This document shows, piece by piece, positions 1 to 9,556 of a stretch of DNA of 64,000 nt. How positions within the stretch are numbered: the first letter of the stretch is position 1; the number at the start of each line of letters is the position of its first letter. The translations under genes and the position numbers were made by a program. The notes beneath the pieces were generated by a model. That model worked only from the letters and a program-made list of their open reading frames with translations, searched no databases and was not told the DNA's origin. Source of the DNA: Corallococcus interemptor (lineage in GTDB: Bacteria > Myxococcota > Myxococcia > Myxococcales > Myxococcaceae); contig NZ_RAWM01000008.1 in the NCBI RefSeq assembly GCF_003668875.1, forward strand, positions 62,001 to 126,000. The letters run 5' to 3'.

Positions 1-1833
1 GGCGACCCGCGCGACTCCGTGGGCGGCGAGGCCTGGGCGCGCTGGCGGGGCTCCACCGTCGCCCTGTCCGCGGTGCGCGAGCGCCGGCTGGGCGCTCCCT
101 TCCAACTCCTGTCAGGCCGGGGCCAGACGAAGCTGTGGGGCTACTCGCTGCTCGCCGAGGCCGCGAGCAGCCGGGGGCTGGCGGTGGAGTCCAGCGTGTT
201 CGGCGTGTCGGACGACGGCGGCCTGTCCTTCCTCCGCCCGGTGGGCACGCAGGACGACCATGGCGGCGCGGTGACCCTGCGCCTGAGTGGCCCCGGCGTG
301 CTGGGCCCCTCGAAGGGCGGCTCCGTGGAGGCCGCGTGGCGTGAACGCTCCCGGGGTTTCTCCGACGGCGCGCATGTGGACGCCGCCCGCTTCCGGCAGC
401 TGTCCCTGCGCGTCACGCAGCCCGTGGGCCCGCTGGCCCTCACGCTCATGGGCGACGAGCGCCGGACGGCGGATCCGCGCCTGCCCTTCGAGGACACGCC
501 CTTCGGCGCCCGCACGTTGGGCGCTGGCGTGGCCTACGAGCACGACGAAGGCACCGTGCGGCTGGAGCTGCGCGACAGCTGGCTGCGCGCCACGGACGTG
601 CCCGGCGAGGGCGACGCGCGCGAGGGCGGCCGGACGTCGCTGGGCGTGTCCGTGTCCCGCATGCTGACCTCCCACCTCACCGTGTCCGCGGGCCACCGCC
701 AGCGGCTGCACGAGCGCGGCGCCGGCCCGGGCAGCATGAACGACACGTTCACCTCCGCGGGCGTGGCCGTGGACCTGGACGACGACACATCCGTGGGCGT
801 GAAGGGCGGCTGGGGCCCGGAGCTGGGCCCGCAGGTGTGGCTGGATGCGCGCGCGCGGCGCGGCAGGGAGACGTACTACGGCGGCTACTCCGTGGACGTG
901 GACGGGCCGGACTTCGGCCTGGGCCGCGCGGTGACGGGGGCTCGCACGGAGGTGGGCGACGGCACCACCGTGTTCGTGGAGGACGTGAGCGCGCACGACG
1001 CCATCTCCGTGCGGCAGGCCCGCGCCGTGGGCTTCCAGTGGGCGGCGGGCGACAGCGGCTTCAGCGCGGGCGCCCGCTATGAGCGCGGCGTGCGCAACCC
1101 GCTGGACATCGCCAGCGACCTCACGCGCGACGTGGCCAGCGTGTCCGCGCAGTGGCTGCGCGAGCGCTTCCGCGCGGACGTGCGCGCGGAGCTGCGCCAT
1201 GAAGAGGGCACTCCCGCGCGCGGCGGCTCCGGCCCGGTGGACCGCACCCAGGTGGTGCTGTCGCTGGCCGCGGAGGGCCAGCTGATGAAGGACGTCACGG
1301 CCTCCGGGCGGCTGGACTTCGCGCACACCGCGGGCCGTGAGGGGCTGGAGGCCCGGTTCGCGCAGGGGTTCGCTGCGCTCGTCTGGCGGCCCGGGCCGTG
1401 GCTGGTGGTGGCCCGCTACGGCCTCACGCGCGAGCTGTCCCCCGGCGCCCGCTTCGCCTTTGGCGACCGGGTGCTCCAGACGGTGTCGCTGATGCCGGCG
1501 GTGCGGCTGGGCGAGCGGCTCTCCGTGGCGTCCGGCCTGCACGTCGGCCGCTCCAGCCTGGGCGAGTCCTCGCGCTGGGTGTGGACGGGCACGCTGCGGC
1601 CCTCGGTGCGGGTGCTGGGCGGACTGGAGGTCGCGGTGGAGGCCGCCCGGCGCACGTCCGCGGCGGACGACCAGGGGCTGACGGCCCTGCGGCCGGAAGT
1701 GGCCTGGCGGCTGGACGAGCGGATGCGGGTGGCCCTGGGGTACACCGTCCTGGGCTTCAGCGGCTTGGGTCTGGAGACCGAACCGGGGGATGCTCCGGAT
1801 CGCCTCTATCTCCGGGCGGAAGTGGCCTGGTAG
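1..1833 (+). CDS. Outer-membrane beta-barrel protein, 3' part (5' end outside window)
   Basis: The frame is open from base 1, so this is the C-terminal part (about 610 residues) of a longer gene; the GTG at 19 is only the first internal start codon. The protein is a long series of short alternating strands rich in Gly, Arg, Asp and aromatic residues, with turns such as DDDT, and it ends in a strand finishing AEVAW. A terminal aromatic is what outer-membrane barrels usually carry. No signal peptide is visible because the start is missing. The next gene begins 24 bases downstream on the same strand and encodes a MYXO-CTERM surface protein, so the two are probably co-transcribed. I do not recognise a specific transport or adhesion family. 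Confidence 0.7.
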   Translation, partial: GDPRDSVGGEAWARWRGSTVALSAVRERRLGAPFQLLSGRGQTKLWGYSLLAEAASSRGLAVESSVFGVSDDGGLSFLRPVGTQDDHGGAVTLRLSGPGVLGPSKGGSVEAAWRERSRGFSDGAHVDAARFRQLSLRVTQPVGPLALTLMGDERRTADPRLPFEDTPFGARTLGAGVAYEHDEGTVRLELRDSWLRATDVPGEGDAREGGRTSLGVSVSRMLTSHLTVSAGHRQRLHERGAGPGSMNDTFTSAGVAVDLDDDTSVGVKGGWGPELGPQVWLDARARRGRETYYGGYSVDVDGPDFGLGRAVTGARTEVGDGTTVFVEDVSAHDAISVRQARAVGFQWAAGDSGFSAGARYERGVRNPLDIASDLTRDVASVSAQWLRERFRADVRAELRHEEGTPARGGSGPVDRTQVVLSLAAEGQLMKDVTASGRLDFAHTAGREGLEARFAQGFAALVWRPGPWLVVARYGLTRELSPGARFAFGDRVLQTVSLMPAVRLGERLSVASGLHVGRSSLGESSRWVWTGTLRPSVRVLGGLEVAVEAARRTSAADDQGLTALRPEVAWRLDERMRVALGYTVLGFSGLGLETEPGDAPDRLYLRAEVAW

Positions 1834-1857
1834 TCGCCGGGCAGAGGGACGTCGAAC

Positions 1858-4800
1858 GTGCGAGTCGGGTGGATCATCCTGGGGCTGGGGTTGTGCGCGG
1901 GCGTGGCTCGCGCGGAATGGACCGTCACCCAGACCCAGACGGGCGTCCCCCAGAGCGTCACGGTCTTCCGGCCCGGCTTCTTCGCCGTGGCCACCGACAC
2001 GCAGCTGTACGTGTCTCGCGATGGCAGCGTGACGCCCGTCAACAACGGCATGGCGGGCAGCTTCCTGCGCGGGCCCGACTGCGTGGTGGGCATCCGCACG
2101 GACGGGATGCTCCAGAGTGTGGGCGCCTGCTTCACGCCGGATGACGGCAAGCGTCTGTTCCCCGAGGACAGCCTCGACTATGCGGTGAAGGCCGTGCGCG
2201 TCACGGCGGATGGGGGCGTGGGCTACGCCGTCGCCGTCCAGCCGCCCCTGGCGAGCCCGGAGTTCCGCTCCTCGCTCGTGCCACCCAACGGTGGGGCCGT
2301 GTGGGGCAAGCTGACGCCCCCGGTGGCGGACCTGAACGCGCAGCCGCAGCTCGCGGTGCTGCCGCCGCAGTCGGATGGCCAGCCGCAGGCGCTGTTCTCC
2401 GTATCTTCGACCAAGGCCAACTTCCTCTGGTACCGGGGCACGTCCGCGCTGTCCTACGTGGCCTCGGGCATCACCCCGCCGAACTCGGCGCACAGCGTGG
2501 CGCTGCTGCCGGGCGAGACGCCGGACAGGCCGCTCGCGTTCTTCGGCAACGACGTGGGCCTGTTCCGGGCCATCCTGGGGGGCACCGGCTACCCGTTCGC
2601 CCCCATCACGCTGGCGCCCGGCGCGGTGGACGCGCTCGCGTTCGACGTGGCGAGCGGCTCCAGCGAGGGGACGGGCTTCGGCCTGCTGCTGCTCAAGCAG
2701 GCCTCGGACGGCCGGGTGGCGGCGTACAGCGCGGAGCCGGTGGTTCCGCCCGCGCTCCCGGGCTCGGTGTGGCGCCGGAGCAAGGACCTGCCGGCGGGCC
2801 TGCCCCAGGCCGCGCTGCAGATGGCCTGCGCGGACGCGTCCTATTGCGTCGCCATCTTCAACGCACCCACGAACAACATCCTCATCTACCGGAACGACAG
2901 CCCTCCCAGCGTGGAGAAGCTGACGGACACCATCAGCGTGAACGAGGGCGAGACGAAGGTCGTGGAGCTCCGGCTGCGCGACCCGGACGGGGACGCCGTG
3001 CGGCTGTCCGCCACGGTGCGCGCGCCGGGCAGCCCCATCGCCGTCGAACAGGCGCCGCTCGGCGCGGGCGAGGACAGCGGGCTCAAGCTGACGCTCACCG
3101 CGCCCACGGGCATCTGCGCTTCCCAGACGTCGTACCTGGACGTGATGGCCTCGGACGGACTGCGCGCGCACGACACGCCGAAGGCCATTGCGTTGGTGCA
3201 TCAGCACACGCTCCCTCCTGGCGCACCCCAGGGCGCTGTCGAATCCGTGGAGGGCGGCGCCTTCTTCATGGGCGGGCCCACCGGCACCATCACCCCCACG
3301 AAGGGCACCACCGGCTGCGAGCCCGTCACGTACACCTGGACTCCGCTCGCGGGGGCACCGAGGCTCGACGTGAACGGAGGCGTGGCCACGCTCACGCCTC
3401 CATCCACCCTGGACCAGCGCTGCAAGCCGGGCACGACCGTCTACTCGTACGAGGTGCGCGCGGATGACGGCGTGGTGAAGTCCGCGCCCGCGACCGTCCC
3501 CGTGCGGATCCACCCGTGGGGTGCGCCCAAGGCGCCGTTCACCGCCACCTCGCGGGAGGTCTTCTCCGGAGCGGCGCTGGCCCCCCAGCAGTTCCACCTG
3601 TGCGCGGAGCCTCCGGCGCCCCCTGGACTGCCTCCGGTGTCGACGTTCTGGTCACTGCAGGACGAGCCGCCGGGCCTGGAGGTGCTGGCCCTCTCGGGCA
3701 ACGCGCGGCGGCGGGTGGGCACGGAGTTCGTCGAGGGCAGCTCGGTGCTGCTCGCCTCGGCGACGTGCGTGGAGGCGATGAAGGTGAAGCTGCACGCCTT
3801 CAACCGCATCACCGTGGACGGCTTCTCGCTGGACAGCCCCACGTCCGACGTGGAGGTCACCGTGCAGCCGCGCTGGGTGCCGCTGGATTCGGTGACGCCC
3901 ACGGTGACGTTGGAGGCGGTGGAGGAGCGCAAGGTGCGCGGCCGCGTGACGACGCTGCCCCTGGTCAACTGCGCGAGCACGCGCGACCTCACCACGGTGG
4001 TGACGCTGGAGGACCCGGCCGACCCGAAGCGCGTGTTCGACACGAAGACCTACCCGTGGGCCGCCGGCACGTTCGAGCTGGAGCTGCCCCCCACCTGCGG
4101 CAGCGGCGACTACGCCCTGCGCGTGCGCACGGTGGAGAACCAGGTGAACAGGACCGTCGCGGCGCCCGAGGTGCTCACGCCCTTCACCCGGGACGCGCGC
4201 AACGTGCTTCTGGGCGAGCTGTCCGGCGAGCTCATCGCCACCTGCGGCGAAGGGGCCCGGGGCACGCTGCGCCAGACGATTCCGGAAGGCGCCTGCTCGT
4301 CGGTGGACCTCACGTGGAAGCCTGGCGTCGGACCGGCGCTGGAGCCGCTGGTCATCCAGGGCGACTCGGTGACGGTGGCCACGGTGGACACGCAGCTGGA
4401 GTCCCTGGTGGGCGAGCACGTCACCCTGGACGTGACGGCCGCGGGCGATGGGGCCAGCGAGGCGACGCGCGAGCACTCGGTGCGCATCGGCGCGCGGCCC
4501 TTCGTGACGGTGGACCGCCGCACGGAGACGGGCTCGGGCATGAACTCCAGCCAGGTGGGCGTCACGGTGACGCTGCGCAACGACACCGCCTGCGACGTGA
4601 GCTCCATCCGCTACGACGAGACCGTCACCGGCGCGCAGGTGGTGCCCCAGAGCATGACGCTGAATGGCCAGCCGGTGACGCCGGTGGAATCATCCGAGGG
4701 GCACTTCGCGGTGGCGCCGGTGCCGCTGCCCGCGGGCTCCACCGCGACGCTCACGTACGTGGTGCGCACGGCGCTCCTGGCCCCGCCGCGGTACTCGGGC

Positions 4801-4962
4801 ACGGCGACGCTGCGCGAGGTGGCCGTGTCGAAGGCGGAGCCGCCGCCTCCCTCCACGTCGGGCTGCGGATGCTCTGGTGGAGGCTCGGGGGTGACGGCGT
4901 TCGGGCTGGGCGCGCTGGCGTGGGCCGCGCGGCGCAGGCGCGGCGTCAGAGCCCGAAGCTGA
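1858..4962 (+). CDS. MYXO-CTERM surface protein with Ig/cadherin-like repeats
   Basis: A 1034-residue exported protein starting with GTG after an AGAGGGA ribosome site. Residues 1-19 form a signal peptide ending ARA. The middle holds several Ig- or cadherin-like segments (for example around ISVNEGETKVVELRLRD and the paired YTWTP and DGVV blocks) and scattered Cys residues. The C-terminus is a textbook MYXO-CTERM signal: GCGCSGGG, one hydrophobic helix, then an Arg cluster (ARRRRGVRAR). In this family the Cys motif is thought to direct processing and anchoring at the cell surface. It lies 24 bases after the barrel gene and overlaps the convergent response regulator gene by 17 bases. Function beyond surface display is unknown. 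Confidence 0.85.
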   Translation: MRVGWIILGLGLCAGVARAEWTVTQTQTGVPQSVTVFRPGFFAVATDTQLYVSRDGSVTPVNNGMAGSFLRGPDCVVGIRTDGMLQSVGACFTPDDGKRLFPEDSLDYAVKAVRVTADGGVGYAVAVQPPLASPEFRSSLVPPNGGAVWGKLTPPVADLNAQPQLAVLPPQSDGQPQALFSVSSTKANFLWYRGTSALSYVASGITPPNSAHSVALLPGETPDRPLAFFGNDVGLFRAILGGTGYPFAPITLAPGAVDALAFDVASGSSEGTGFGLLLLKQASDGRVAAYSAEPVVPPALPGSVWRRSKDLPAGLPQAALQMACADASYCVAIFNAPTNNILIYRNDSPPSVEKLTDTISVNEGETKVVELRLRDPDGDAVRLSATVRAPGSPIAVEQAPLGAGEDSGLKLTLTAPTGICASQTSYLDVMASDGLRAHDTPKAIALVHQHTLPPGAPQGAVESVEGGAFFMGGPTGTITPTKGTTGCEPVTYTWTPLAGAPRLDVNGGVATLTPPSTLDQRCKPGTTVYSYEVRADDGVVKSAPATVPVRIHPWGAPKAPFTATSREVFSGAALAPQQFHLCAEPPAPPGLPPVSTFWSLQDEPPGLEVLALSGNARRRVGTEFVEGSSVLLASATCVEAMKVKLHAFNRITVDGFSLDSPTSDVEVTVQPRWVPLDSVTPTVTLEAVEERKVRGRVTTLPLVNCASTRDLTTVVTLEDPADPKRVFDTKTYPWAAGTFELELPPTCGSGDYALRVRTVENQVNRTVAAPEVLTPFTRDARNVLLGELSGELIATCGEGARGTLRQTIPEGACSSVDLTWKPGVGPALEPLVIQGDSVTVATVDTQLESLVGEHVTLDVTAAGDGASEATREHSVRIGARPFVTVDRRTETGSGMNSSQVGVTVTLRNDTACDVSSIRYDETVTGAQVVPQSMTLNGQPVTPVESSEGHFAVAPVPLPAGSTATLTYVVRTALLAPPRYSGTATLREVAVSKAEPPPPSTSGCGCSGGGSGVTAFGLGALAWAARRRRGVRARS

Positions 4963-6355
4963 TGCGCTGGCGGCGGTTGGGCGTCTGCTGACGCTCCTCC
5001 AGCACGCCGGACAGCTCCAGGCCGCGCAGGGTGGCCAGGGCCTCGCGCTCGGACAGGTCCGTGAGGGCGAGCAGGTCCTCCACCGTCTTCGTGCCGTCCG
5101 CGAACGCGAGCAGCATCGCCTGCGGTCCGGTCAGCTTCAGCTCGTGCAGGCCGTAGGGCGGATCCGCCGTGGGGAACAGGCGGCGTCCGGGCGCCATGCG
5201 CTGGCGCAACGCCACCAGCGTCTCCGTGCGCGCGACGCCCTCCAGGATGAGGTCGCCCGGGAAGAGCGACAGCGGCACCAGGTCCGCGCGCTGCGGACGC
5301 ATGGGGCTGAAGCCGTACTGGCCCTCCGTCCACGCGAAGGTGGACCAGAGGATGTCCTTCACCTGCTCCTCCAGCAGGTGGCGGCGCTGCTTGGGGCTCA
5401 GCAGGCCCCGCTTGAGCAGCGCATCGCCGGTGCGCAGCGAGTGCTCGCGCGCGTAGCCCGCGGCCTCCGCGAGCTGGGCCTCCGTGAGCGCGCCCTTGCG
5501 CAGGCAGAAGCGGCCGAAGCGCTCCGGGGCCAGGTTGGAGGCGGCGTACACGACGCGGCCCGCCTCGAAGTAGACGACCTTGAGCACCGTTCCCTGGCGC
5601 AGCTTCAGCTCGCCGTGGTGGCGCGCTTCGTAATAGGCGTTGAGCAGGCGCGGCACGGACGTGTGCGACAGGTCTCCGGCCAGCGACCACTCCGGCAGCT
5701 GGCGCCGCTGACGCACCGGCGCGGGCGCGGCCTCCGTCCACACGGCATCGCGCTGGGCGAAGGGCAGGGGCAGGGCCTCCGACACACCGGCGGCCTCTTC
5801 CGGGGGCACGGCTTCGGGCTGCTCGAAAGCAGGCTCGGAGGTGGGCTCCGAGGTGGGCTCCGAGGTGGGCTCGGAGGCGGGCTCGGAGACGGGCTCGAGC
5901 GCGGACTCCTCCTGCGCGGGCGTCTCCTCCTGGACCAGCTCCTCCAGGACGAGCAGGTCCACCTCGTCGAGCAGCTCGCCGTGTGTCACGGGCGGCACGC
6001 CGGCGGCCTCCTCCAGCGCGTCCATCACGGTGTCCAGCTCGAAGGGCTTCTCGAAGAAGGCGCGCGCGCCGTGGACCTGCGTGGCCTCCTGGGCGAAGCG
6101 GTCGCCCTTGTAGACGCCGCTGACGGCGATGGCGGGGATGCCGTGCGCGCGCAGGGCTCCCAGCACCTCGCTGCCGCGGATGTCCGGCAGGAGCAGGTCC
6201 ACCAGCGCGGCGTCGAAGCGCGAGTGGGGACCCAGGGCCTCCAGCGCGGACTCGCCGGTGAAGACGGTGAGCGCCTCATGGCCCCGGGTCTGCGCGACCG
6301 TGGCGATGAGGGAGGCGAGTTCCTGGTTGTCCTCCACGATGAGCAGTCGCGCCAT
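4946..6355 (-). CDS. Response regulator receiver with DUF4388 (PATAN) domain
   Basis: 469 residues from the ATG at 6355 (MARLLIVEDNQ); the open frame continues upstream, but residue 1 here fits a receiver start. Residues 1-115 are a CheY-like receiver: acidic pair E8/D9, phospho-acceptor D53 (ALVDLLLPD), the Ser of AVSG and the Lys of FEKPFE. A long acidic linker follows with SEPT/SEPA repeats, then a DUF4388 domain (LAGDLSHTSVPRLLNAYYE onward) and a helical tail. Such proteins in myxobacteria serve in motility, polarity or signalling scaffolds rather than as DNA-binding regulators, and none is visible here to bind DNA. It is divergent from the VOC gene (27-base gap), and no histidine kinase is adjacent. 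Confidence 0.9.
   Translation of the reverse strand: MARLLIVEDNQELASLIATVAQTRGHEALTVFTGESALEALGPHSRFDAALVDLLLPDIRGSEVLGALRAHGIPAIAVSGVYKGDRFAQEATQVHGARAFFEKPFELDTVMDALEEAAGVPPVTHGELLDEVDLLVLEELVQEETPAQEESALEPVSEPASEPTSEPTSEPTSEPAFEQPEAVPPEEAAGVSEALPLPFAQRDAVWTEAAPAPVRQRRQLPEWSLAGDLSHTSVPRLLNAYYEARHHGELKLRQGTVLKVVYFEAGRVVYAASNLAPERFGRFCLRKGALTEAQLAEAAGYAREHSLRTGDALLKRGLLSPKQRRHLLEEQVKDILWSTFAWTEGQYGFSPMRPQRADLVPLSLFPGDLILEGVARTETLVALRQRMAPGRRLFPTADPPYGLHELKLTGPQAMLLAFADGTKTVEDLLALTDLSEREALATLRGLELSGVLEERQQTPNRRQRISFGL
5831..5898 (-). repeat. 12-base tandem repeats encoding SEPT/SEPA linker
   Basis: Within the response regulator linker, near-identical 12-base units (GAGGTGGGCTCC on the plus strand) are repeated in tandem about five times. 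They encode Ser-Glu-Pro-Thr or Ser-Glu-Pro-Ala units. Copy number of such exact repeats commonly varies between strains. Confidence 0.8.
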
Positions 6356-6382
6356 GGGCCGGCAGACCCTACCATCAACCCC

Positions 6383-6772
6383 ATGAAGGACGTTCAGGGC
6401 TTCCACCACGTGGCGATCCAGGCGAAGGACGTGGAGCGCGTGACGGCGTTCTATCGCGACCTGCTGGGCTTTCCGGAACTCAAGCGCCACCTGCGTGAGG
6501 ACGGCACCCTGCGGAGCGTCTGGGTAGGCGTCCCAGGGGGCGCCTTCCTGGCCATCGAGGCGGTGGACGGGACGCCGGAGGTGGTGCCGTTCCGCCACCC
6601 GGCGCCGGGGCTCTTGATGCTGGTGTTCCGGATTCCGCGCGAGGCGCGGGGTGGGGTGGTGGAGACCTTGTCCCGCGCGGGGGTGGCGCTGGAGCACGAG
6701 ACGCGCTGGACGCTGTACGTGCGGGACCCGGAGGGCAACCGGGTGGGGCTGAGCCACCATCCAGACGACTAG
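6383..6772 (+). CDS. VOC (glyoxalase/bleomycin-resistance fold) protein
   Basis: 129 residues, the usual length of a single VOC unit. The N-terminus GFHHVAIQAKDVERVTAFYRD carries the first-strand His and the family's helix, and the C-terminus RDPEGNRVGLSHH is the classic last-strand motif. Candidate metal ligands are H8 or H9, the Glu of AIEAVD and the C-terminal region. The family covers glyoxalase I, dioxygenases and drug-binding proteins, and the sequence does not decide which. It is divergent from the response regulator and 41 bases upstream of the MshEN gene on the same strand. Confidence 0.85.
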   Translation: MKDVQGFHHVAIQAKDVERVTAFYRDLLGFPELKRHLREDGTLRSVWVGVPGGAFLAIEAVDGTPEVVPFRHPAPGLLMLVFRIPREARGGVVETLSRAGVALEHETRWTLYVRDPEGNRVGLSHHPDD

Positions 6773-6813
6773 GGGCGGGTGCCCGGCCGGGTGCTTGCGG
6801 AGGGGGATGGGGC

Positions 6814-8358
6814 ATGGCTACAAGCGGCCCCATGCGCCTGGGTGAACTGCTGGTGAAGGACGGCCTGGTGACGGCGGCCGGGGTGGAGGAGGCGCTGGAG
6901 TCGCAGGTGGTCCACGGCGGCCGGCTGGGGACGAACCTGGTGGAGCTGGGGCTGTTGTCGGAGCAGGACCTGGCGAAGGCGCTGGGGCGGCTGCACAACT
7001 GCGCCTATGCGTCCGGGGAGATGGTGCCCGACCCGAAGGCCGTGGCGCTGGTGAACCCCAACGAGGCGGACGACAAGGAGTTCCTGCCGATGCGGGCGGA
7101 CGCGACGCGCTTGAGCGTCGCGGTGGTGAACCCGCATGACTTCCCGACGTTGGACGCCATCGCGTTCAAGACGGGCAAGCGCGTGGTGCCGGTGGTCATC
7201 CCCGAGTTCCGGATGAACCAGCTGCTGAGGCGGCACGCGAAGGCGTTCCGGCAGCTGCGCGCCATCGACATGAACGCGGTCCGGCCCAGGCCCGCGAAGG
7301 GCGCGGCCGCGGAGCTGGCGAAGGCGGCGGAGCGGCCGCCGGACCTGATGAGCGAGGAGGAGTTCCAGTCCGTCTACGCGCAGGCGCTGCGCGGCGGTTC
7401 GGAGGCGGAAGCGGACGTGCTGGAGGGGGAGGTCATCACCGGCGAGGAGGTGCTGGACGCGCCCATGGTGACGCCGCCCCAGGGACGGCCCGCGGTGCCG
7501 GCGCAAGCGCGTCCCGCGGCGCCCGCGGCCCCACGCCTGGACATCCCCGCGCACATCCCGCCGGCGGTCCCGGCGCAAGGAGTGCCCGCGCAGGCGGCCC
7601 GTGGAACAGGAGCGCAAGGCGTGCCCGCGCACGTCGCGGGTCAGCCCGGAGCGCAGGGCGTGCCCGCGCACCTCACGGCTCAGCCGGGAGCGCAGGGTGT
7701 CCCCGTGCAGGCGCGGGGTGGGCCGGGAGTCGCTGGCGTGCCCGCGCAGGGGGCGGCCCAGGCGGGAGCAGGTGTGCCCGCGCACGTCGCGGCCCAGGCC
7801 GGAGCGACGGGCGCGATGCCTCCGGGCGCGGCCGCGAAGCCGGTGGCTCCTCCCCCGGCGCCTCCCCCGACGCCGCTCACGTTCCCGGAGGCCCAGGCGG
7901 AGCTGGCGCGCAGCTCGGACCGCGAGGACGTGGCCCGCACGGTGCTCCGCTTCGCGATGGGCAAGTGGCGCCGCTGCCTGCTGCTGTCCGTGCAGGGCAA
8001 CCTCGTCACCGGCTGGCACGGCATGGGGCAGGGCGTGAGCAACGAAGGCGTCCGCCGCATCGGCGTGCCGCTGCGCGACCAGAGCACCTTCCGCCTCGTG
8101 CGCGACCTGCGCTCCCACTACGTCGGCCCGGTGAAGCGCGACGCCGCGATGGGCATGTTCTACCAGCTGCTCGGCGGCGGCTTCCCGGCGACGGCGGTCA
8201 TCCTGCCGCTGCTCGTGCGCGGCAAGGTGGTGCACCTGCTCTACGTGGACAACGGCGCGGAGCAGTTCACCCCGCCCGATGTCGGCGAACTGCTCATCCT
8301 CTCCCAGGGCGTGGGCCGCTCGTACGAAGCGATGATGCGGCGTCGCAAGAGCGCTTGA
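6814..8358 (+). CDS. MshEN-domain protein with collagen-like linker and GAF-like C-terminus
   Basis: 514 residues; AGGGGG sits 7 bases before the ATG, although the ATG at 6832 (MRLGELLVKDG) also fits. Residues 7-60 contain two copies of the MshEN pattern RLG-x2-LV-x2-G followed by an AL helix, as at the N-terminus of PilB/GspE ATPases, where it can bind cyclic di-GMP. The GspE-type N-domain runs to about residue 150, but no Walker motifs follow. Instead there is a Gly/Pro/Ala/Val-rich linker (about 250-335), then about 170 residues resembling a GAF-like sensor domain (RIGVPLRDQSTFRLV; VILPLLVRGKVVHLLYVDN). The likely role is a signalling adaptor linked to cyclic di-GMP, which is an inference from the N-domain. 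Confidence 0.75.
   Translation: MATSGPMRLGELLVKDGLVTAAGVEEALESQVVHGGRLGTNLVELGLLSEQDLAKALGRLHNCAYASGEMVPDPKAVALVNPNEADDKEFLPMRADATRLSVAVVNPHDFPTLDAIAFKTGKRVVPVVIPEFRMNQLLRRHAKAFRQLRAIDMNAVRPRPAKGAAAELAKAAERPPDLMSEEEFQSVYAQALRGGSEAEADVLEGEVITGEEVLDAPMVTPPQGRPAVPAQARPAAPAAPRLDIPAHIPPAVPAQGVPAQAARGTGAQGVPAHVAGQPGAQGVPAHLTAQPGAQGVPVQARGGPGVAGVPAQGAAQAGAGVPAHVAAQAGATGAMPPGAAAKPVAPPPAPPPTPLTFPEAQAELARSSDREDVARTVLRFAMGKWRRCLLLSVQGNLVTGWHGMGQGVSNEGVRRIGVPLRDQSTFRLVRDLRSHYVGPVKRDAAMGMFYQLLGGGFPATAVILPLLVRGKVVHLLYVDNGAEQFTPPDVGELLILSQGVGRSYEAMMRRRKSA
7567..7820 (+). repeat. Imperfect tandem repeats coding a collagen-like linker
   Basis: Repeating units of the type GAQGVPAH/VPAQ recur about six times in the MshEN protein and are visible in the DNA as recurring GTGCCCGCGCA blocks. 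The segment is low-complexity and probably unstructured or extended. Confidence 0.75.
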
Positions 8359-8361
8359 GCG

Positions 8362-9324
8362 TCAGTCGTTGCCGGTGGACCGCTCCGGCGTGCGAACCAG
8401 CACGGGCATCGCATCCGGACGGTCCCACAGGACGAAGTGGCTGCACCCATCCAGCTCCACCACGTTGAGCCCCGGCTTCGCGCGCCCGGCGCTCTCCCGC
8501 ATGGAGGCCGACTCCAGCACCCGGTCCTTCCCGGGCACGAGCACCGTGCCACGCCGCACGTTGCCGAACAGGGACGCATCGCGCGTCTGGCTCCAGGCAT
8601 CGATGTCCCGCAGGTTCGCCATCATCGTCGCCACCCGCTTCGGGTTGAACGGGAAGGCCATGATGAGCTCGCGCTTGCGGGCATTCTCCAGCGGCCCCCA
8701 GGCCCCCCGGTTGTGCCGGGCGATGGGCGCGAGCCGCCACAGGGGAATCAGGAACGGCAGCAGCCAGAGCTGAGACGGCGTGAGGCTCCGGTAGGCGCGG
8801 CCCTGCGGGAGCACGGGCGCTTCCAGCACCACCTCCACGCGCTCGAACAGGTCCGGCCGCAGCTTCGCGGCCTCCAGCACGACAGCGCCTCCCCGTGAGT
8901 GTCCATGGACGCGAATCACATCCGTCCGGGGCAGGTGCTCCAGCGCCTGCACCAGCACCGCGGCGTCATGGGCGATGGTGCCCTCCGGGTCGGCCGGCAC
9001 CTTCGCCCAGGGGGCGGACTGCTCGCGCGGATCCGTGATGGGCAGGTGGTAGTCGCAGCTCGTCAGCAGGATGAGCTGGAGGTCGGGCTCGCGGTAGTGG
9101 TGCGTGAAGTAGCGCATGTCGGCCACGAAGCCGTGCATGACGATGACCGTGGCGCGGGGCTGCTGCTCACAGCGCCGCTCCGCGATGACGGCCTTGCCCA
9201 CCCGGTAGACGTGTCCGTCGAAGGGCTCGCTCGCGCGGGGCAAGCCCTCCCGGTGCATCAACCACCAGCGCGCGGCGGGCACGAGTGCGGCGGCGCCAGC
9301 GAGGACTCCAAGAGCCACGAACAT
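8362..9324 (-). CDS. Alpha/beta hydrolase, membrane-anchored
   Basis: 320 residues from the ATG at 9324, which has GGGTGA just upstream; a TTG at 9336 is an alternative. Residues 2-22 form a hydrophobic N-terminal segment that is a signal anchor or signal peptide. The hydrolase core has the oxyanion HGF motif (64-66), the nucleophile elbow GHSRG (S143), and a C-terminal CSHFVLWD with the likely catalytic His. The acid is probably the Asp of PGKDRVLE. Substrate is unknown. The gene is convergent with the MshEN gene (3-base gap), with no hairpin between them. Confidence 0.8.
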   Translation of the reverse strand: MFVALGVLAGAAALVPAARWWLMHREGLPRASEPFDGHVYRVGKAVIAERRCEQQPRATVIVMHGFVADMRYFTHHYREPDLQLILLTSCDYHLPITDPREQSAPWAKVPADPEGTIAHDAAVLVQALEHLPRTDVIRVHGHSRGGAVVLEAAKLRPDLFERVEVVLEAPVLPQGRAYRSLTPSQLWLLPFLIPLWRLAPIARHNRGAWGPLENARKRELIMAFPFNPKRVATMMANLRDIDAWSQTRDASLFGNVRRGTVLVPGKDRVLESASMRESAGRAKPGLNVVELDGCSHFVLWDRPDAMPVLVRTPERSTGND

Positions 9325-9556
9325 GCGTTCACCCAAGGGGAAGGGCCCCCATCATAATGTAGGTCCCAGACGTCCCACGTCCCGTGACCTCGCGGTGGCT
9401 CCGGCGCCACGTCGCGATGATGGCAGGCGCGCAACGCCAAGGGTTTCAAAACTTGGGCGACGGGTCCCGACGCGCTTCAGGCACCCGACGCATTCACTGA
9501 CTGGCGGGGCGATGGTCAGAGCCGTCTGTCTTCATTGATCATTTCCGCAATAAATC
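9325..9556. other. Divergent intergenic region
   Basis: 232 bases between the hydrolase and the Kelch lipoprotein. The last 35 bases before 9557 are unusually AT-rich for this genome (around TTGATCATTT and AATAAATCATGATTG), which fits a promoter, but I cannot assign -35/-10 boxes with confidence. No gene is apparent. Confidence 0.4.

Noticed and set aside
112-3597. A 1161-codon open frame on the minus strand opposite the barrel and MYXO-CTERM genes
   Set aside because: It is His/Arg/Gly/Ala-rich with no domains, as expected for an antisense frame in GC-rich DNA. The plus-strand genes have signals, domains and a sorting tail.
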